Positions 49,528-58,076 of a stretch of DNA of 64,000 nt are shown piece by piece. A program made the translations under genes and the position numbers. Under the pieces are notes generated by a model. The model was given only the letters and a program-made list of their open reading frames with translations, was not told the origin of the DNA and searched no databases. The stretch is from Gemmiger formicilis (lineage in GTDB: Bacteria > Bacillota > Clostridia > Oscillospirales > Ruminococcaceae), in NCBI RefSeq assembly GCF_900167555.1, contig NZ_FUYF01000004.1:1-64000 (forward strand). The letters run 5' to 3'. Each line of letters opens with the position of its first letter. Positions within the stretch are counted from its first letter, which is position 1.

Positions 49528-51090
49528 ATGAGCGAAAATGCAAAAGCGTCCAGCGTCAATCGCGCCAAACTTTACCAGCTGGTACTGTTTCCGCTGAACA
49601 ACGGTGCCACGAATGTTTATTACGTCCTTGTGCTTTCCTACATTGCTACCTTCGGCAGCAATGTACTGGCGCTGGGCACTCTGTTTGCCTCGGTCATGGT
49701 CACGGCCATGCGCCTGTGCGACGCCATCACCGACCCGATCATCGGTGCGCTGATGGACCGCACGAACGGTAAGTTCGGCAAATTCCGCCCGTTCATGGCC
49801 ATCGGCAACCTTATCATGGCCGCCAGCATTCTGGTGCTGTACGGCATCACCCCGATGATCCCCGATACGATGATGTGGGCACGCTATGCCGCGTTTGTGG
49901 GCCTGTACTTTGTCTGGGTCATTGGCTACACCTTCCAGACCAGCTGCACCCGTTCCGGTCAGACGGTTCTGACCAACGACCCCAAGCAGCGCCCGCTGTT
50001 CACGATCTTCAACACCGTCGGCAGTCTGCTGGGCATGGGCGTTATGCAGTTCCTGGCTCCCATCCTTGCCAAAAACTATGAGGGCGGCTATTCCTCCGCG
50101 GGCTTCTTCCGCACGCTGGCCCCCGTGGGCATTGTGATGTCCATTGCGCTGACCATCCTGGCCATCATCGGCATCTGGGAGAAGGATCAGCCCAAGTACT
50201 TCGGCATCGGCGGCGAAAAGACCGAGAAGGTCAAGGTCAGCGAGTATCTGCAGATCATCCGGGAAAACAAACCCATGCAGCGTCTGATGATCGCGGGCGC
50301 TGGCACGAAGCTGGCGCTCTCCATCGCCAACAACACCACGGTTCTGTGCATGCTCTACGGCTGCATGATGGGTGCTTACGATGGGCTGTACCTGCCCATG
50401 ATGGTGCTGGGCTACGCCTGCAGTGTGCCGTTCTTCATTCTCTCTGTGCGCACCAGCCAGAAGAAGGGCCAGAAGGCCAGCCTGACGAAGTATGTCAGCG
50501 TCGCGCTGGCCTGCTATGTCGGCGTGCTGGTCCTGCTGCTGCTGTGGGGTCACGGTGATGCATTCCATCTGAGCCTGCTGGGCGAGAATGGTCTGTCCAT
50601 CAACCTGTACACGATTCTGTTCATCCTGTTCTTCGGCATCGGCTACGGCGCATACTACGCTACTGCCGACATGCCCATTCCGATGGTTGCCGACTGCTCC
50701 GACTATGAGACCTACCGCTCCGGCAAGTATATTCCGGGCATCATGGGTACGCTGTTCAGCCTGGTGGATAAGCTCGTTTCCAGCCTGTCCGCCACCGTCG
50801 TCGGCATTGCCGTGACCTTTATCGGTCTGAACAACCTGCCCACCCAGTATGACCCGTACACGCCGGGCATGAATGTGGTCGTTATCGTCCTGTTCTGCGC
50901 CATCCCGATGGTCGCCTGGGCGGCCACTCTCATCGCCATGAAGGGCTACAGCCTGACCGGCGAGAAGATGAAGGAGATCCAGGCCGTCAACGCCTGCCGC
51001 CGCGACGCGGTTGCGAACGGCATGAAACTGGAAGATGCCATGGAAAAGTGGCAAACCGTCGACCAGCTGCCCGCGGAGTACCGCGCCTAA
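49528..51090 (+). CDS. GPH-family sugar:cation symporter
   Basis: 520 aa with twelve predicted helices (MFS_2). Family motifs: DAITDPIIGALMDRTNGKFG in the 2-3 loop and a matching region after FFGIGYGAYYATADMPIPMV. Members (MelB, XynB-type) import galactosides, xylosides or glucuronides with Na+ or H+. It lies 85 bp behind the GH3 gene and likely delivers the products trimmed outside to GH2 and other cytoplasmic enzymes. Confidence 0.93.
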   Translation: MSENAKASSVNRAKLYQLVLFPLNNGATNVYYVLVLSYIATFGSNVLALGTLFASVMVTAMRLCDAITDPIIGALMDRTNGKFGKFRPFMAIGNLIMAASILVLYGITPMIPDTMMWARYAAFVGLYFVWVIGYTFQTSCTRSGQTVLTNDPKQRPLFTIFNTVGSLLGMGVMQFLAPILAKNYEGGYSSAGFFRTLAPVGIVMSIALTILAIIGIWEKDQPKYFGIGGEKTEKVKVSEYLQIIRENKPMQRLMIAGAGTKLALSIANNTTVLCMLYGCMMGAYDGLYLPMMVLGYACSVPFFILSVRTSQKKGQKASLTKYVSVALACYVGVLVLLLLWGHGDAFHLSLLGENGLSINLYTILFILFFGIGYGAYYATADMPIPMVADCSDYETYRSGKYIPGIMGTLFSLVDKLVSSLSATVVGIAVTFIGLNNLPTQYDPYTPGMNVVVIVLFCAIPMVAWAATLIAMKGYSLTGEKMKEIQAVNACRRDAVANGMKLEDAMEKWQTVDQLPAEYRA

Positions 51091-51129
51091 GCTTTAACCC
51101 TGCGATTCTCTTTGTCCTTCCATAAACGC

Positions 51130-51170
51130 AAAGCCCCCCCGGCATCGTGAGGATGCCGGGGGGCTTTGTT
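51130..51170 (+). terminator. Terminator of the GH2-GH3-symporter cluster
   Basis: CCCCCCGGCATC and GATGCCGGGGGG arms with AAAG before and CTTTG after, GTGAG loop. Confidence 0.85.
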
Positions 51171-51189
51171 TAGTCTGCGTGGCAGGAAA

Positions 51190-51233
51190 AAAGAGAACCC
51201 CCATGGCGGGATACGCCATGGGGGTTCTCTTTT
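51190..51233 (-). terminator. tRNA-Leu terminator
   Basis: AGAGAACCCCCATGGCG and its complement around a 5-nt loop; T-run on the minus strand after the tRNA. Confidence 0.8.
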
Positions 51234-51316
51234 GGTGCGGAAGATGGGACTTGAACCCACACGTCATAGACACACGCACCTCAAACGTGCCTGTCTGCCG
51301 ATTCCAGCACTTCCGC
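51233..51316 (-). tRNA. tRNA-Leu(GAG)
   Basis: 84 nt class II tRNA with encoded CCA. Acceptor GCGGAAG/CTTCCGC, anticodon stem CACGT/GCGTG around TTGAGGT (anticodon GAG), long variable arm, T arm GTGGG-TTCAAGT-CCCAT. Confidence 0.92.
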
Positions 51317-51339
51317 TTGTTGCATTGACTGCAAGAGAT

Positions 51340-51369
51340 ATTCTAGCACAAACACCCCGGAAAAGTCAA
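51340..51369 (-). promoter_or_regulatory. tRNA-Leu promoter
   Basis: Minus-strand TTGACT (51369-51364) and TAGAAT (51345-51340) with an 18-bp spacer. Confidence 0.7.
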
Positions 51370-51406
51370 GGCTTTTGCCGAAAAAAGATTTTGCAAAATC
51401 CCTGCC

Positions 51407-51435
51407 TTGTAAAGACTTGTTGGGAATGGTAGAAT
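51407..51435 (+). promoter_or_regulatory. Promoter of the AEC transporter gene
   Basis: TTGTAA (51407-51412), 17-bp spacer, TAGAAT (51430-51435). Confidence 0.65.
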
Positions 51436-51464
51436 AAAGGCAGCAAAAAAAGGGGAGAACTGCC

Positions 51465-52406
51465 ATGCAAAATTTAATTTTCAGCCTGAACGCGACCCTG
51501 CCGGTGTTCCTTGTCATGGTGGTGGGGTACGCGCTGGGGCAGCTCGGCTTTCTGCCGCCCGCGTTCTGCAAGGCGTCGGACAGGCTGACCTTTAAGGTGA
51601 CTTTGCCGCTCATGCTGTTTCTGGACATGGGCAGCGTGGACATCCTGCACGACTTCCGGCCCAGGTTTGTGCTGTTCTGCTTTGCCGCCACCCTCGTCGG
51701 CATCCTGACCGTCTGGGCGGGGGCTAAACGTTTTTTGAAGGACAAGACGCTGGTGGGCGAGTTTGTGCAGGCGGGCTACCGCAGCAGCGCCGCCGTGCTG
51801 GGCGTGGCGTTCATCCAGAACATTTACGGCAGCGCAGGCATGGCCCCGCTCATGATTTTGGGCAGTGTGCCGCTTTTCAACATCTTTGCGGTGCTGATCT
51901 TGATGCTGGAATCGCCCGAGCAGCGCGGCGTGCCTGACCCGAAGCAGCTCTTGCGCGGCGTGGCCACAAACCTGATCCTGCTGGGCATTGTGTTCGGCAC
52001 GGTCTATGCGCTGCTGCCGTTCACGCTGCCGCAGATCGCGACCAAAACCATCAGCAGCATTGCGTCGTTGACCACGCCGCTGTCGCTCCTGTCCATCGGC
52101 GCGTCGTTTGAAGGAACAAAGGCCATCAAAAAGCTCGGCCCCACGCTGGCGGCGGCGTTCATCAAGACCGTGGGCCTTGCGGCGGTGTTCCTGCCCTGCG
52201 CGGTAGCGCTGGGCTTTCGGAATGAGGAACTCGTCGCACTGCTTATCATGCTGGGCAGTCCCACGACGCCGAGCGCCTATGTCATGAGCAGGAACATGGG
52301 CCATGAGGGCGTGCTGACCTCGAGCTGCATTGCCCTGACGACCCTTCTCTCCGCCCTGACGCTGACAGGCTGGATCTTTGTTCTGCGGAGCGGGGGATAC
52401 TTATAA
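51465..52406 (+). CDS. AEC-family (auxin efflux carrier) transporter
   Basis: 313 aa, about ten helices in two five-helix halves, start behind AAAAGGGGAG. Family motifs include PVFLVMVVGYALGQLGFLPP at the N terminus, SLLSIGASFEG in the middle and the C-terminal PTTPSAYVMSRNMGHE. Bacterial members carry malate, malonate or other organic acids. Monocistronic; followed by interspersed repeats. Confidence 0.92.
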   Translation: MQNLIFSLNATLPVFLVMVVGYALGQLGFLPPAFCKASDRLTFKVTLPLMLFLDMGSVDILHDFRPRFVLFCFAATLVGILTVWAGAKRFLKDKTLVGEFVQAGYRSSAAVLGVAFIQNIYGSAGMAPLMILGSVPLFNIFAVLILMLESPEQRGVPDPKQLLRGVATNLILLGIVFGTVYALLPFTLPQIATKTISSIASLTTPLSLLSIGASFEGTKAIKKLGPTLAAAFIKTVGLAAVFLPCAVALGFRNEELVALLIMLGSPTTPSAYVMSRNMGHEGVLTSSCIALTTLLSALTLTGWIFVLRSGGYL

Positions 52407-52413
52407 CGGAAAA

Positions 52414-52762
52414 AGGCTTCCCCATCGGGGAAAGCTCAGCCTGTCGAAAAAGGTGTGCTCACCCCTTGGCCCCCTCTGCGAGGGGGCTCCGCCCGCAGGC
52501 GGTGGGGGAGAGAACCGTACGGCTACCCGAAACATTTCGGGCTATGGCAAGGTTCTCTCCCTCCGCCCCTTCGGGGCACCTCCCTCGCAGAGGGAGGTTT
52601 TTCGACACGCTGGGCTTCCCCATCGGGGGAAAGCTGTCCGCGAAGCGGACGGATGAGGGCCGCGTTGCCGACAATATCCCGTTTACGGGAAACAGCGCAA
52701 GCTTCGCCCTCATCCGACCTCGCTTCGCTCGGCCACCTTCCCCCGATGGGGAAGGCTTTTTG
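52414..52762. repeat. Nested mosaic palindromes (families A and C)
   Basis: No gene in this 350-bp gap. A family A end (GGCTTCCCCATCGGGGAAAG) leads to GTCGAAAAA; then a second large palindrome at about 52460-52596 (CCCCCTCTGCGAGGGGG at one side, CCCTCGCAGAGGG at the other, centre CCGAAACATTTCGG); then TTTTTCGAC and a full family A unit at 52611-52762. The layout suggests one repeat inserted into or beside another. Confidence 0.65.
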
Positions 52763-52766
52763 TTTT

Positions 52767-53219
52767 TTATTGCTTCTCCTCCGGCTCGGCTACGGGCACG
52801 CCGCGGTGCTCCACGGGCGTCGAAAAGACGATCTGCGTCCGGGTGCGGCCGAACTGCTGCAGGTGGTTGATGAACTGATCCAGCTCCTGCGTCGTACCGA
52901 ACAGCACCTCTATCAGCATACTGTAATCGCCGGTGACGCAGTTGCATTCCACCACATGGGGGCAGCTCTGGATATAGGGGTAAAACTCCGGCTTGCGCTG
53001 GGGGTCCATGTCCAGATTGATGAACGCCTTGACCATGTAGCCCAGCTTCGGCGCGTCGACCTGTGCCTGGTAGCCGGTGATGGTGCCGGAGCTTTCCAGC
53101 CGGGCCATGCGGGCCGACACGGCGGGGCTGGACAAAAACACATGGTCGGCAATTTCTTTTAACGGTGCGCGGGCGTTGTTTTGCAGAAGGTCGATGATTT
53201 TACGGTCAATGTGATCCAT
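52767..53219 (-). CDS. Lrp/AsnC-family transcriptional regulator
   Basis: 150 aa from MDHIDRKIIDLLQNNAR (GAGGTG upstream). N-terminal helix-turn-helix (LKEIADHVFLSSPAVSARMA) is followed by the RAM ligand domain (VKAFINLDMDPQRKPEF, CVTGDYSMLIEVLFG). Such regulators form octamers and sense amino acids. It faces the AEC transporter gene convergently, so control of that gene would have to act across the repeat region; its targets are unknown. Confidence 0.92.
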   Translation of the reverse strand: MDHIDRKIIDLLQNNARAPLKEIADHVFLSSPAVSARMARLESSGTITGYQAQVDAPKLGYMVKAFINLDMDPQRKPEFYPYIQSCPHVVECNCVTGDYSMLIEVLFGTTQELDQFINHLQQFGRTRTQIVFSTPVEHRGVPVAEPEEKQ

Positions 53220-53369
53220 GGTAACACCTCGTTTTAGGCAAAAAGCTCCCGTTCGTGTGCGCCATTGCACCTGAACGAGAGCTTAGTCAGCTTTACTATG
53301 CAAAGAATTTTACCATACGGAAAGCAAAAAGTAAAGCGATTTGCAAAATAAATTAAGTCGACAACTCGG

Positions 53370-53421
53370 CAGGGGCCGGGTATGCCCGGCCCGCAGCCTT
53401 CCCGCAGCAGCCCGTCTGCCT
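53370..53421. repeat. Partial REPIN-like repeat
   Basis: Starts with AGGGGCCGGGTATGCCCGGCCC and a trailing CAGCCTTCCCGCAG as in other copies, but the second palindrome is missing. It ends next to the stop of the M23 gene. Confidence 0.6.
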
Positions 53422-53427
53422 TGTGAC

Positions 53428-54786
53428 TCACATATCCGGGAACACATTCCGCGCACTGATAAGTGCATTGTTATAGTACATCTCAAAATGGCAGTGGGGA
53501 CCCGTGGCAGCGCCGGTGGCTCCCACATAGCCGATCAGCTGCCCCTTTTCCACGGTCTGCCCGGCCTGCACGACAAAGGACGACATGTGGGCGTACAGCG
53601 TTTTGTACCCGTTGCCGTGGTCGATCTCCACATAGTAGCCCCAGCTCATGGTGGGGTGGTTGTGCCACTGGGCGGCAATGACCGTGCCCGCGTCGGCGGC
53701 ATAGATCGGCGTGCCGTAGGGGGCCGTGATGTCCACGCCGCGGTGTCCATAGGGCAGACTGGCCCACCGGCTGATGCCCGAATACCCCGGCACCGGCCAG
53801 AGAAAGCTGCCTGTGCCCAGCCTGCCGATCATGCCGCTTTTCAGCCGCGTGCCGCGGTGGATGACCTCCGGCACGGAGGCCTGCACAAGCTGCACATCCA
53901 CTACGCGGGTGCTGACGACCTCGCCCGCCACAGTTGTGATCTCGCTGGTGACAAGCTCGCTGCCGTTCTGCCCGGCCTGTACGGTCTCGGTTTTGCCAAA
54001 ATCCAGCCCTGCGTCCTCGATGGTCTGGGTCTCAAACGGCAGTTCCCGGGTCACGGTCTCGTACCGCACGGCCTTGACCTGCAAAAGGTCGTCCGCCCGC
54101 AGTGCGGCGGTCAGGTCGCGGTACGGTGTGATGGCCGCGGCAGGGTAGATGCCGTCCACCAGCCGCAGGGCGTGGACAAAGTCGGTCTGCACACCGTCGG
54201 TCTGCCACGGCGCACGCACAGCGTACAAAAACTGCCGCAGGTGGTCGCCCTCGTCGGTGACGAACCGCAGCGCGCCGTCCAGATAGACGGCGGTACCCTC
54301 GGTGATCTCGCCGCCTGCGGCGCGCAGGATGGCATCTGCGGTCTCGCGCTCGGTCATGGGGCGGGTGTCGGCGTCGGCCATGACAAGGGTGTACGCGGGC
54401 TGGACGTTCCAGCCGACCACGCCGGTCAGGCGGGCCTGTACGTCGGCGCGGGCTGCGTCGAACGCCTGCTCGTCTGTGACATAGCCCACGACCTGCCCGC
54501 CGACTTCGACTCGCAGCACAAAGGGCCGCGCCAGCGCGGTGCGCACGAACCATGCCAGCACCCCGGCGGCCAGCAGCGGCACGGCGTACCCCGCTAGCTG
54601 CCGCGGATGGGTGAGCGCTGCTTTAAAGCTGTCCGCCGCCCGCACTGCGGGCCGCAGCACCACAGCCAGCAGTGTAAGCAACGCCCGCGCCGCGCACAAC
54701 GCCGCCGCCCGCACACCGCGCCCGATGCGCACAAGGGTGTATTCGACTTGGAAGCCGATGAAGTATAATAAATCTCCGAAGGTCAA
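53428..54786 (-). CDS. Membrane-bound G5-domain M23 endopeptidase
   Basis: 452 aa. The start is taken as TTG at 54786 behind AGGAAAG, because the frame further upstream runs into a repeat. A TM helix (about 68-88) anchors it; a G5 domain (about 240-315, YETVTRELPFETQTIEDAG) precedes the M23 peptidase: YGHRGVDITAPYGTPIYAAD, YKTLYAHMSS and GPHCHFEM supply the zinc and catalytic residues. It should cut peptidoglycan peptide bridges outside the membrane. First-encoded neighbour of two further M23 genes on the same strand. Confidence 0.88.
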   Translation of the reverse strand: MTFGDLLYFIGFQVEYTLVRIGRGVRAAALCAARALLTLLAVVLRPAVRAADSFKAALTHPRQLAGYAVPLLAAGVLAWFVRTALARPFVLRVEVGGQVVGYVTDEQAFDAARADVQARLTGVVGWNVQPAYTLVMADADTRPMTERETADAILRAAGGEITEGTAVYLDGALRFVTDEGDHLRQFLYAVRAPWQTDGVQTDFVHALRLVDGIYPAAAITPYRDLTAALRADDLLQVKAVRYETVTRELPFETQTIEDAGLDFGKTETVQAGQNGSELVTSEITTVAGEVVSTRVVDVQLVQASVPEVIHRGTRLKSGMIGRLGTGSFLWPVPGYSGISRWASLPYGHRGVDITAPYGTPIYAADAGTVIAAQWHNHPTMSWGYYVEIDHGNGYKTLYAHMSSFVVQAGQTVEKGQLIGYVGATGAATGPHCHFEMYYNNALISARNVFPDM

Positions 54787-54815
54787 TGTATCACACTTTC
54801 CTGTTTCAACTGCCT

Positions 54816-54901
54816 GTAGGGGCCGGGCATGCCCGGCCCGCGGCCTTCCCGCAAGCGCCCGTCTGCCGGAAACTTGCGGGCCGCACATGTGCGGCCCCTA
54901 C
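54816..54901. repeat. REPIN-like repeat between two M23 genes
   Basis: GTAG plus GGGCCGGGCATGCCCGGCCC at the left and GGGCCGCACATGTGCGGCCC plus CTAC at the right: the same two palindromes as 33292 and 46274 but inverted. Confidence 0.75.
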
Positions 54902-54911
54902 AATGCGCCCC

Positions 54912-56141
54912 TTACCGGCTCGGCACAAACCCCAGCGGGTCCACTCTGCTGCCGTCCACGCGCAGCTCCAGGTGCAGATGATACCCGCCGCCCGCGCCGT
55001 AGACATTGCCGGTGTTGCCCACATACCCGAGCAGGTCGCCCTTCTGCACGGCGGCCCCCTGCGCCACGGCAATGCTGCTCATGTGGGCGTACAGACTGTC
55101 GTACCGGTGGCCGTCGTCCGCGGTGCCGTGGCTGACCTGCACGCAGTTTCCGTAGCTGTTCATCGTCCGCGCGGCGCTGACGACACCGTCCGCAATCGCA
55201 TAGATGGGCGTGCCGCCCGGAGCGGCAAAATCGGTGCCGCGGTGGGGAATACCCCAGGGGTCCGGCTCGGCAAACTGCGTCGTGATGCGCCCGTAGCTGT
55301 CCAGCGGGCAGCGGAAGTCAAGGCTCGTCAGGTGCAGGTCCGCCGTTGTGTAGCGTCGGCTCTGTTCCCGCACATAGGCGTCCAGTGCGGCGGTGGCGTC
55401 CTCATAGGCCTTTTTCGCGGCGTCGGTCACGGCGGCCTGTGCCTGGGCCGCGGCCTGCTGGGCGGTCAGTGTGCTGTTCGCGTCGAGCAGTGCGGCCTCC
55501 AGCGCGGTCTGCGTGTCGGCCAGCGCTGCCTGCTGCTGCTCAAGTGCCGCCTTGGCATCGGCAGCCTGCCGGGCGGCCTCGTCCGCTGCGGCGCGGGCCT
55601 GCTCCAGTGCGGCGGCCTCGGCGTCCAGCTCGGCCAGAACCGTGCTGTTCCGCGCGCTCATCTGCTGCAAAACCGCGTCGAACGTCAGCAGCTGGTACAG
55701 GCTTTTGGCCTGCGCCAGCAGCCAGACGGCCCCGCCGCCGTCCAGCCGCTGCATCGCGCGCAGCTGCTCACGGCAGACAGCCAGCCGCGCGTCGTACTCG
55801 GCCTGCTTGGCGTCCAGTGCGGCGCGGGCGGCGTCCGCCGCGGCCTGCCGCTCGTCCAAAACGGTCTGTGCATTTTGCACGGCGTCGGTCACGGCGGTAA
55901 TTTGCCCGGCCAGCTCGGCGGCCTGCCCGGTCAGGGCGGCAACCTCGCGCTCGGTCTGCGCCTGTTCGTTTTGCAATTCTTCCAGAGCCGACTGTGCGGC
56001 TTCATACTCCTGCCGTGTCTCGGTCTGCTTTTGCGTTAATTCGCCCTTTTTATCATCCGCGTAAGCGGTCAGGCCCGAAAAAAGGGTACAAAAAAGCAGC
56101 CCCGCCGCCAGAGCAGCGGCGGGGAAGTGCCTGTATTTCAT
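54912..56141 (-). CDS. Secreted coiled-coil M23 endopeptidase (EnvC/PcsB-like)
   Basis: 409 aa with a signal peptide (AALAAGLLFCTLFSGLTAYA, cut near residue 28). Residues 30-260 form two long coiled-coil stretches rich in Ala, Gln and Glu; the C-terminal M23 domain has HRGTDFAAPGGTPIYAIADG, YDSLYAHMSS and YHLHLEL. Layout matches peptidoglycan hydrolases whose coiled coil binds FtsEX to be switched on at division. Lies 4 bp behind the M56-M23 gene, so probably the same operon. Confidence 0.9.
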   Translation of the reverse strand: MKYRHFPAAALAAGLLFCTLFSGLTAYADDKKGELTQKQTETRQEYEAAQSALEELQNEQAQTEREVAALTGQAAELAGQITAVTDAVQNAQTVLDERQAAADAARAALDAKQAEYDARLAVCREQLRAMQRLDGGGAVWLLAQAKSLYQLLTFDAVLQQMSARNSTVLAELDAEAAALEQARAAADEAARQAADAKAALEQQQAALADTQTALEAALLDANSTLTAQQAAAQAQAAVTDAAKKAYEDATAALDAYVREQSRRYTTADLHLTSLDFRCPLDSYGRITTQFAEPDPWGIPHRGTDFAAPGGTPIYAIADGVVSAARTMNSYGNCVQVSHGTADDGHRYDSLYAHMSSIAVAQGAAVQKGDLLGYVGNTGNVYGAGGGYHLHLELRVDGSRVDPLGFVPSR

Positions 56142-56145
56142 CTTG

Positions 56146-58074
56146 TTACTCCGCTAATAGGGCAGTCCCGGTCAGGTCTGCGGGCGCGCTGTCCTGCCGT
56201 GCCTCAAAGTGCAGGTGCGGCCCGGTGGAATTGCCGGTGCTGCCCACATATCCCAAGACCTGGCATTGAACCACGGACTGCCCGGCAGAGACGAGTGACG
56301 ACTTCAAGTGCTGATACTCCGTTTCCAGCCCGCCGCCGTGGTCAAGCACGACATAGTTGCCCTTTTCAGCATCGTAGTCGGCGGTGGTCACGATGCCATC
56401 GGCAACGGCGTAAACCTCCGCGCCCTCCTCAGCGGCAAAGTCAATGCCGGGGTGGCCGTTTTCGGGGTCATAGCCGCTGACCTGCGGCGGGGGCGCGACC
56501 GGCAGGGTAAAGAGCTCCACGCCGGAAAGGGCTGCGGCTCCATCGGCGGCAGTCACCTGGTCGGAACTCGCATTGCGCACAGCTTCGGCCAGGATTTCAT
56601 CTGCCTTTTCCTGCGTCAGTTCGGCGGCATCGCTGCCGTCGTAGGCGGTAAAATAGCGCGGCTCCACCAGCGTGCCGTTGACATGCATCTCAAAATGGCA
56701 GGCGTTGCCGGTTGTGTAGCCGGTATGCCCCACGTACCCGATGACCTGACCGGCGGTCACGGTCTGCCCGACCTGCACGGCGCAGGACTTCATGTGGGCG
56801 TACAGCGTGACCCAGCGCAGGCCGTCGGCGTCGGTACCGTGGTCGATCTCCACAAAATTGCCCCAGCTGTAATGCTCCTGCGCCGTCAGCACGACGCCGT
56901 CTGCGGCGGCGTAAATCTCGGTGCCCTCGGCGGCATGCAGGTCGTCGCCCCGGTGGCCGCTGTCCTTGCTCATGAAGCGGGAAATGTATTTGTACTGCAC
57001 CGGGCAGGCAAACCGCGGACTGTTGGCGGCGTCGTTCAATGTCGGCAGTGCGGCGGCGGGCATGGCTGCGGGCGTCTCCGTGGGCGCAGGTGTCGGTGTA
57101 GGCTCTGCGGTCTCGGCAGTAGCGGCGGGCGGCTCCGGCCCGGCGTGGGACGCTTCCACCTGCGGGCGCACCATACAGGCTGTCACGCTGACGCCCACGG
57201 CCACGGCGCAGAGCGCCAGCGCCCCCGCACCCAGACGGCGGTAGTGCAGCAGGTGCACAATGCGCTCCTTCACGCTGCCCTGCCCGAAGGCAAGACTTCC
57301 GGGTGTTCGGATGGGGCGTCCCTGCATGGCAAACTGCAGCAGGCTCTCACAGTAGGTGCTGCGCTCGGCCAGCGTGCAGCCCTGCACGGCTGCCTCGTCG
57401 CAGGCGGCCTCCATGTCGTGCTCAAAGGCGCACAAGGCCAGCCACGCCAGCGGATTGAACCAGTGCAGGCAGACGACGGCATAAAACAGCGGTTTCACCA
57501 GCGGGTCGCGGCGGCGGATGTGGGTCCGCTCATGCAGCAGCACAGCCTGCCGCGCCGGGCCTTGCAGGCTGTCCGGCAGGTAGACGCGCGGGCGCACAAA
57601 GCCCAGTGTGAACGGCGTGGGCACGCACGCCCCGCCGTAGCAGCCGTCGGGCGTTTTGCAGGCCAGCGCCACACAGCGCTTTAATTTCAGGTAGCCGACG
57701 GCCCCGCGCACAGCCAGCACCAGCACACCGACCAGCCAGACCGCCGCCAGCGCGTGCCACGGCGTCAGCCGGGCGTACCAAGGCAGCGGGGCCGCAGCTG
57801 CGGCTGCGGCGGGGGCAGGGGGCAGCAGCGGCAGCTCGCCCAGCTCCTGCACGGTGTCGGCGGCAGCGGCCAGCGGGGCGCTCTCCGGGCGGGGCAGCTT
57901 CAGCGGGATGCCCCACGGCAGCACGAACCGCAGCCCTACGGCCAGCCACAGCCAGCACAGGAGCCGACTGGGCGAATGGGCGCGGCGCAGGGCCCTGCAG
58001 ACCAGCCACGCCGCCAGCGCGGCCACACCGCCGCGGGCGCTCAACAGCAAAAAGGCAAGAACGGTACTGCGCAT
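56146..58074 (-). CDS. BlaR1-type M56 metallopeptidase fused to two M23 domains
   Basis: 642 aa. Residues 1-300 are a BlaR1/MecR1-like M56 protease: helices near 5-25, 38-55 and 108-125, zinc motif H181-E-R-T-H185, and a last TM helix at 283-300. Instead of a penicillin-binding sensor, the outside part has two M23 domains (about 355-475 and 535-625). The second is complete (H541, D545, H589, H620-L-H622). The first keeps H374, D378 and H427 but reads ACH where H-x-H is expected. It follows blaI by 2 bp overlap-style spacing. It may sense wall material and cleave the repressor (inference). Confidence 0.85.
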   Translation of the reverse strand: MRSTVLAFLLLSARGGVAALAAWLVCRALRRAHSPSRLLCWLWLAVGLRFVLPWGIPLKLPRPESAPLAAAADTVQELGELPLLPPAPAAAAAAAPLPWYARLTPWHALAAVWLVGVLVLAVRGAVGYLKLKRCVALACKTPDGCYGGACVPTPFTLGFVRPRVYLPDSLQGPARQAVLLHERTHIRRRDPLVKPLFYAVVCLHWFNPLAWLALCAFEHDMEAACDEAAVQGCTLAERSTYCESLLQFAMQGRPIRTPGSLAFGQGSVKERIVHLLHYRRLGAGALALCAVAVGVSVTACMVRPQVEASHAGPEPPAATAETAEPTPTPAPTETPAAMPAAALPTLNDAANSPRFACPVQYKYISRFMSKDSGHRGDDLHAAEGTEIYAAADGVVLTAQEHYSWGNFVEIDHGTDADGLRWVTLYAHMKSCAVQVGQTVTAGQVIGYVGHTGYTTGNACHFEMHVNGTLVEPRYFTAYDGSDAAELTQEKADEILAEAVRNASSDQVTAADGAAALSGVELFTLPVAPPPQVSGYDPENGHPGIDFAAEEGAEVYAVADGIVTTADYDAEKGNYVVLDHGGGLETEYQHLKSSLVSAGQSVVQCQVLGYVGSTGNSTGPHLHFEARQDSAPADLTGTALLAE

Positions 58075-58076
58075 GG

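Noticed and set aside
52378-53162. Plus-strand frames across the repeats behind the AEC gene
   Set aside because: They are built from palindromic repeats and the antisense of the Lrp gene.
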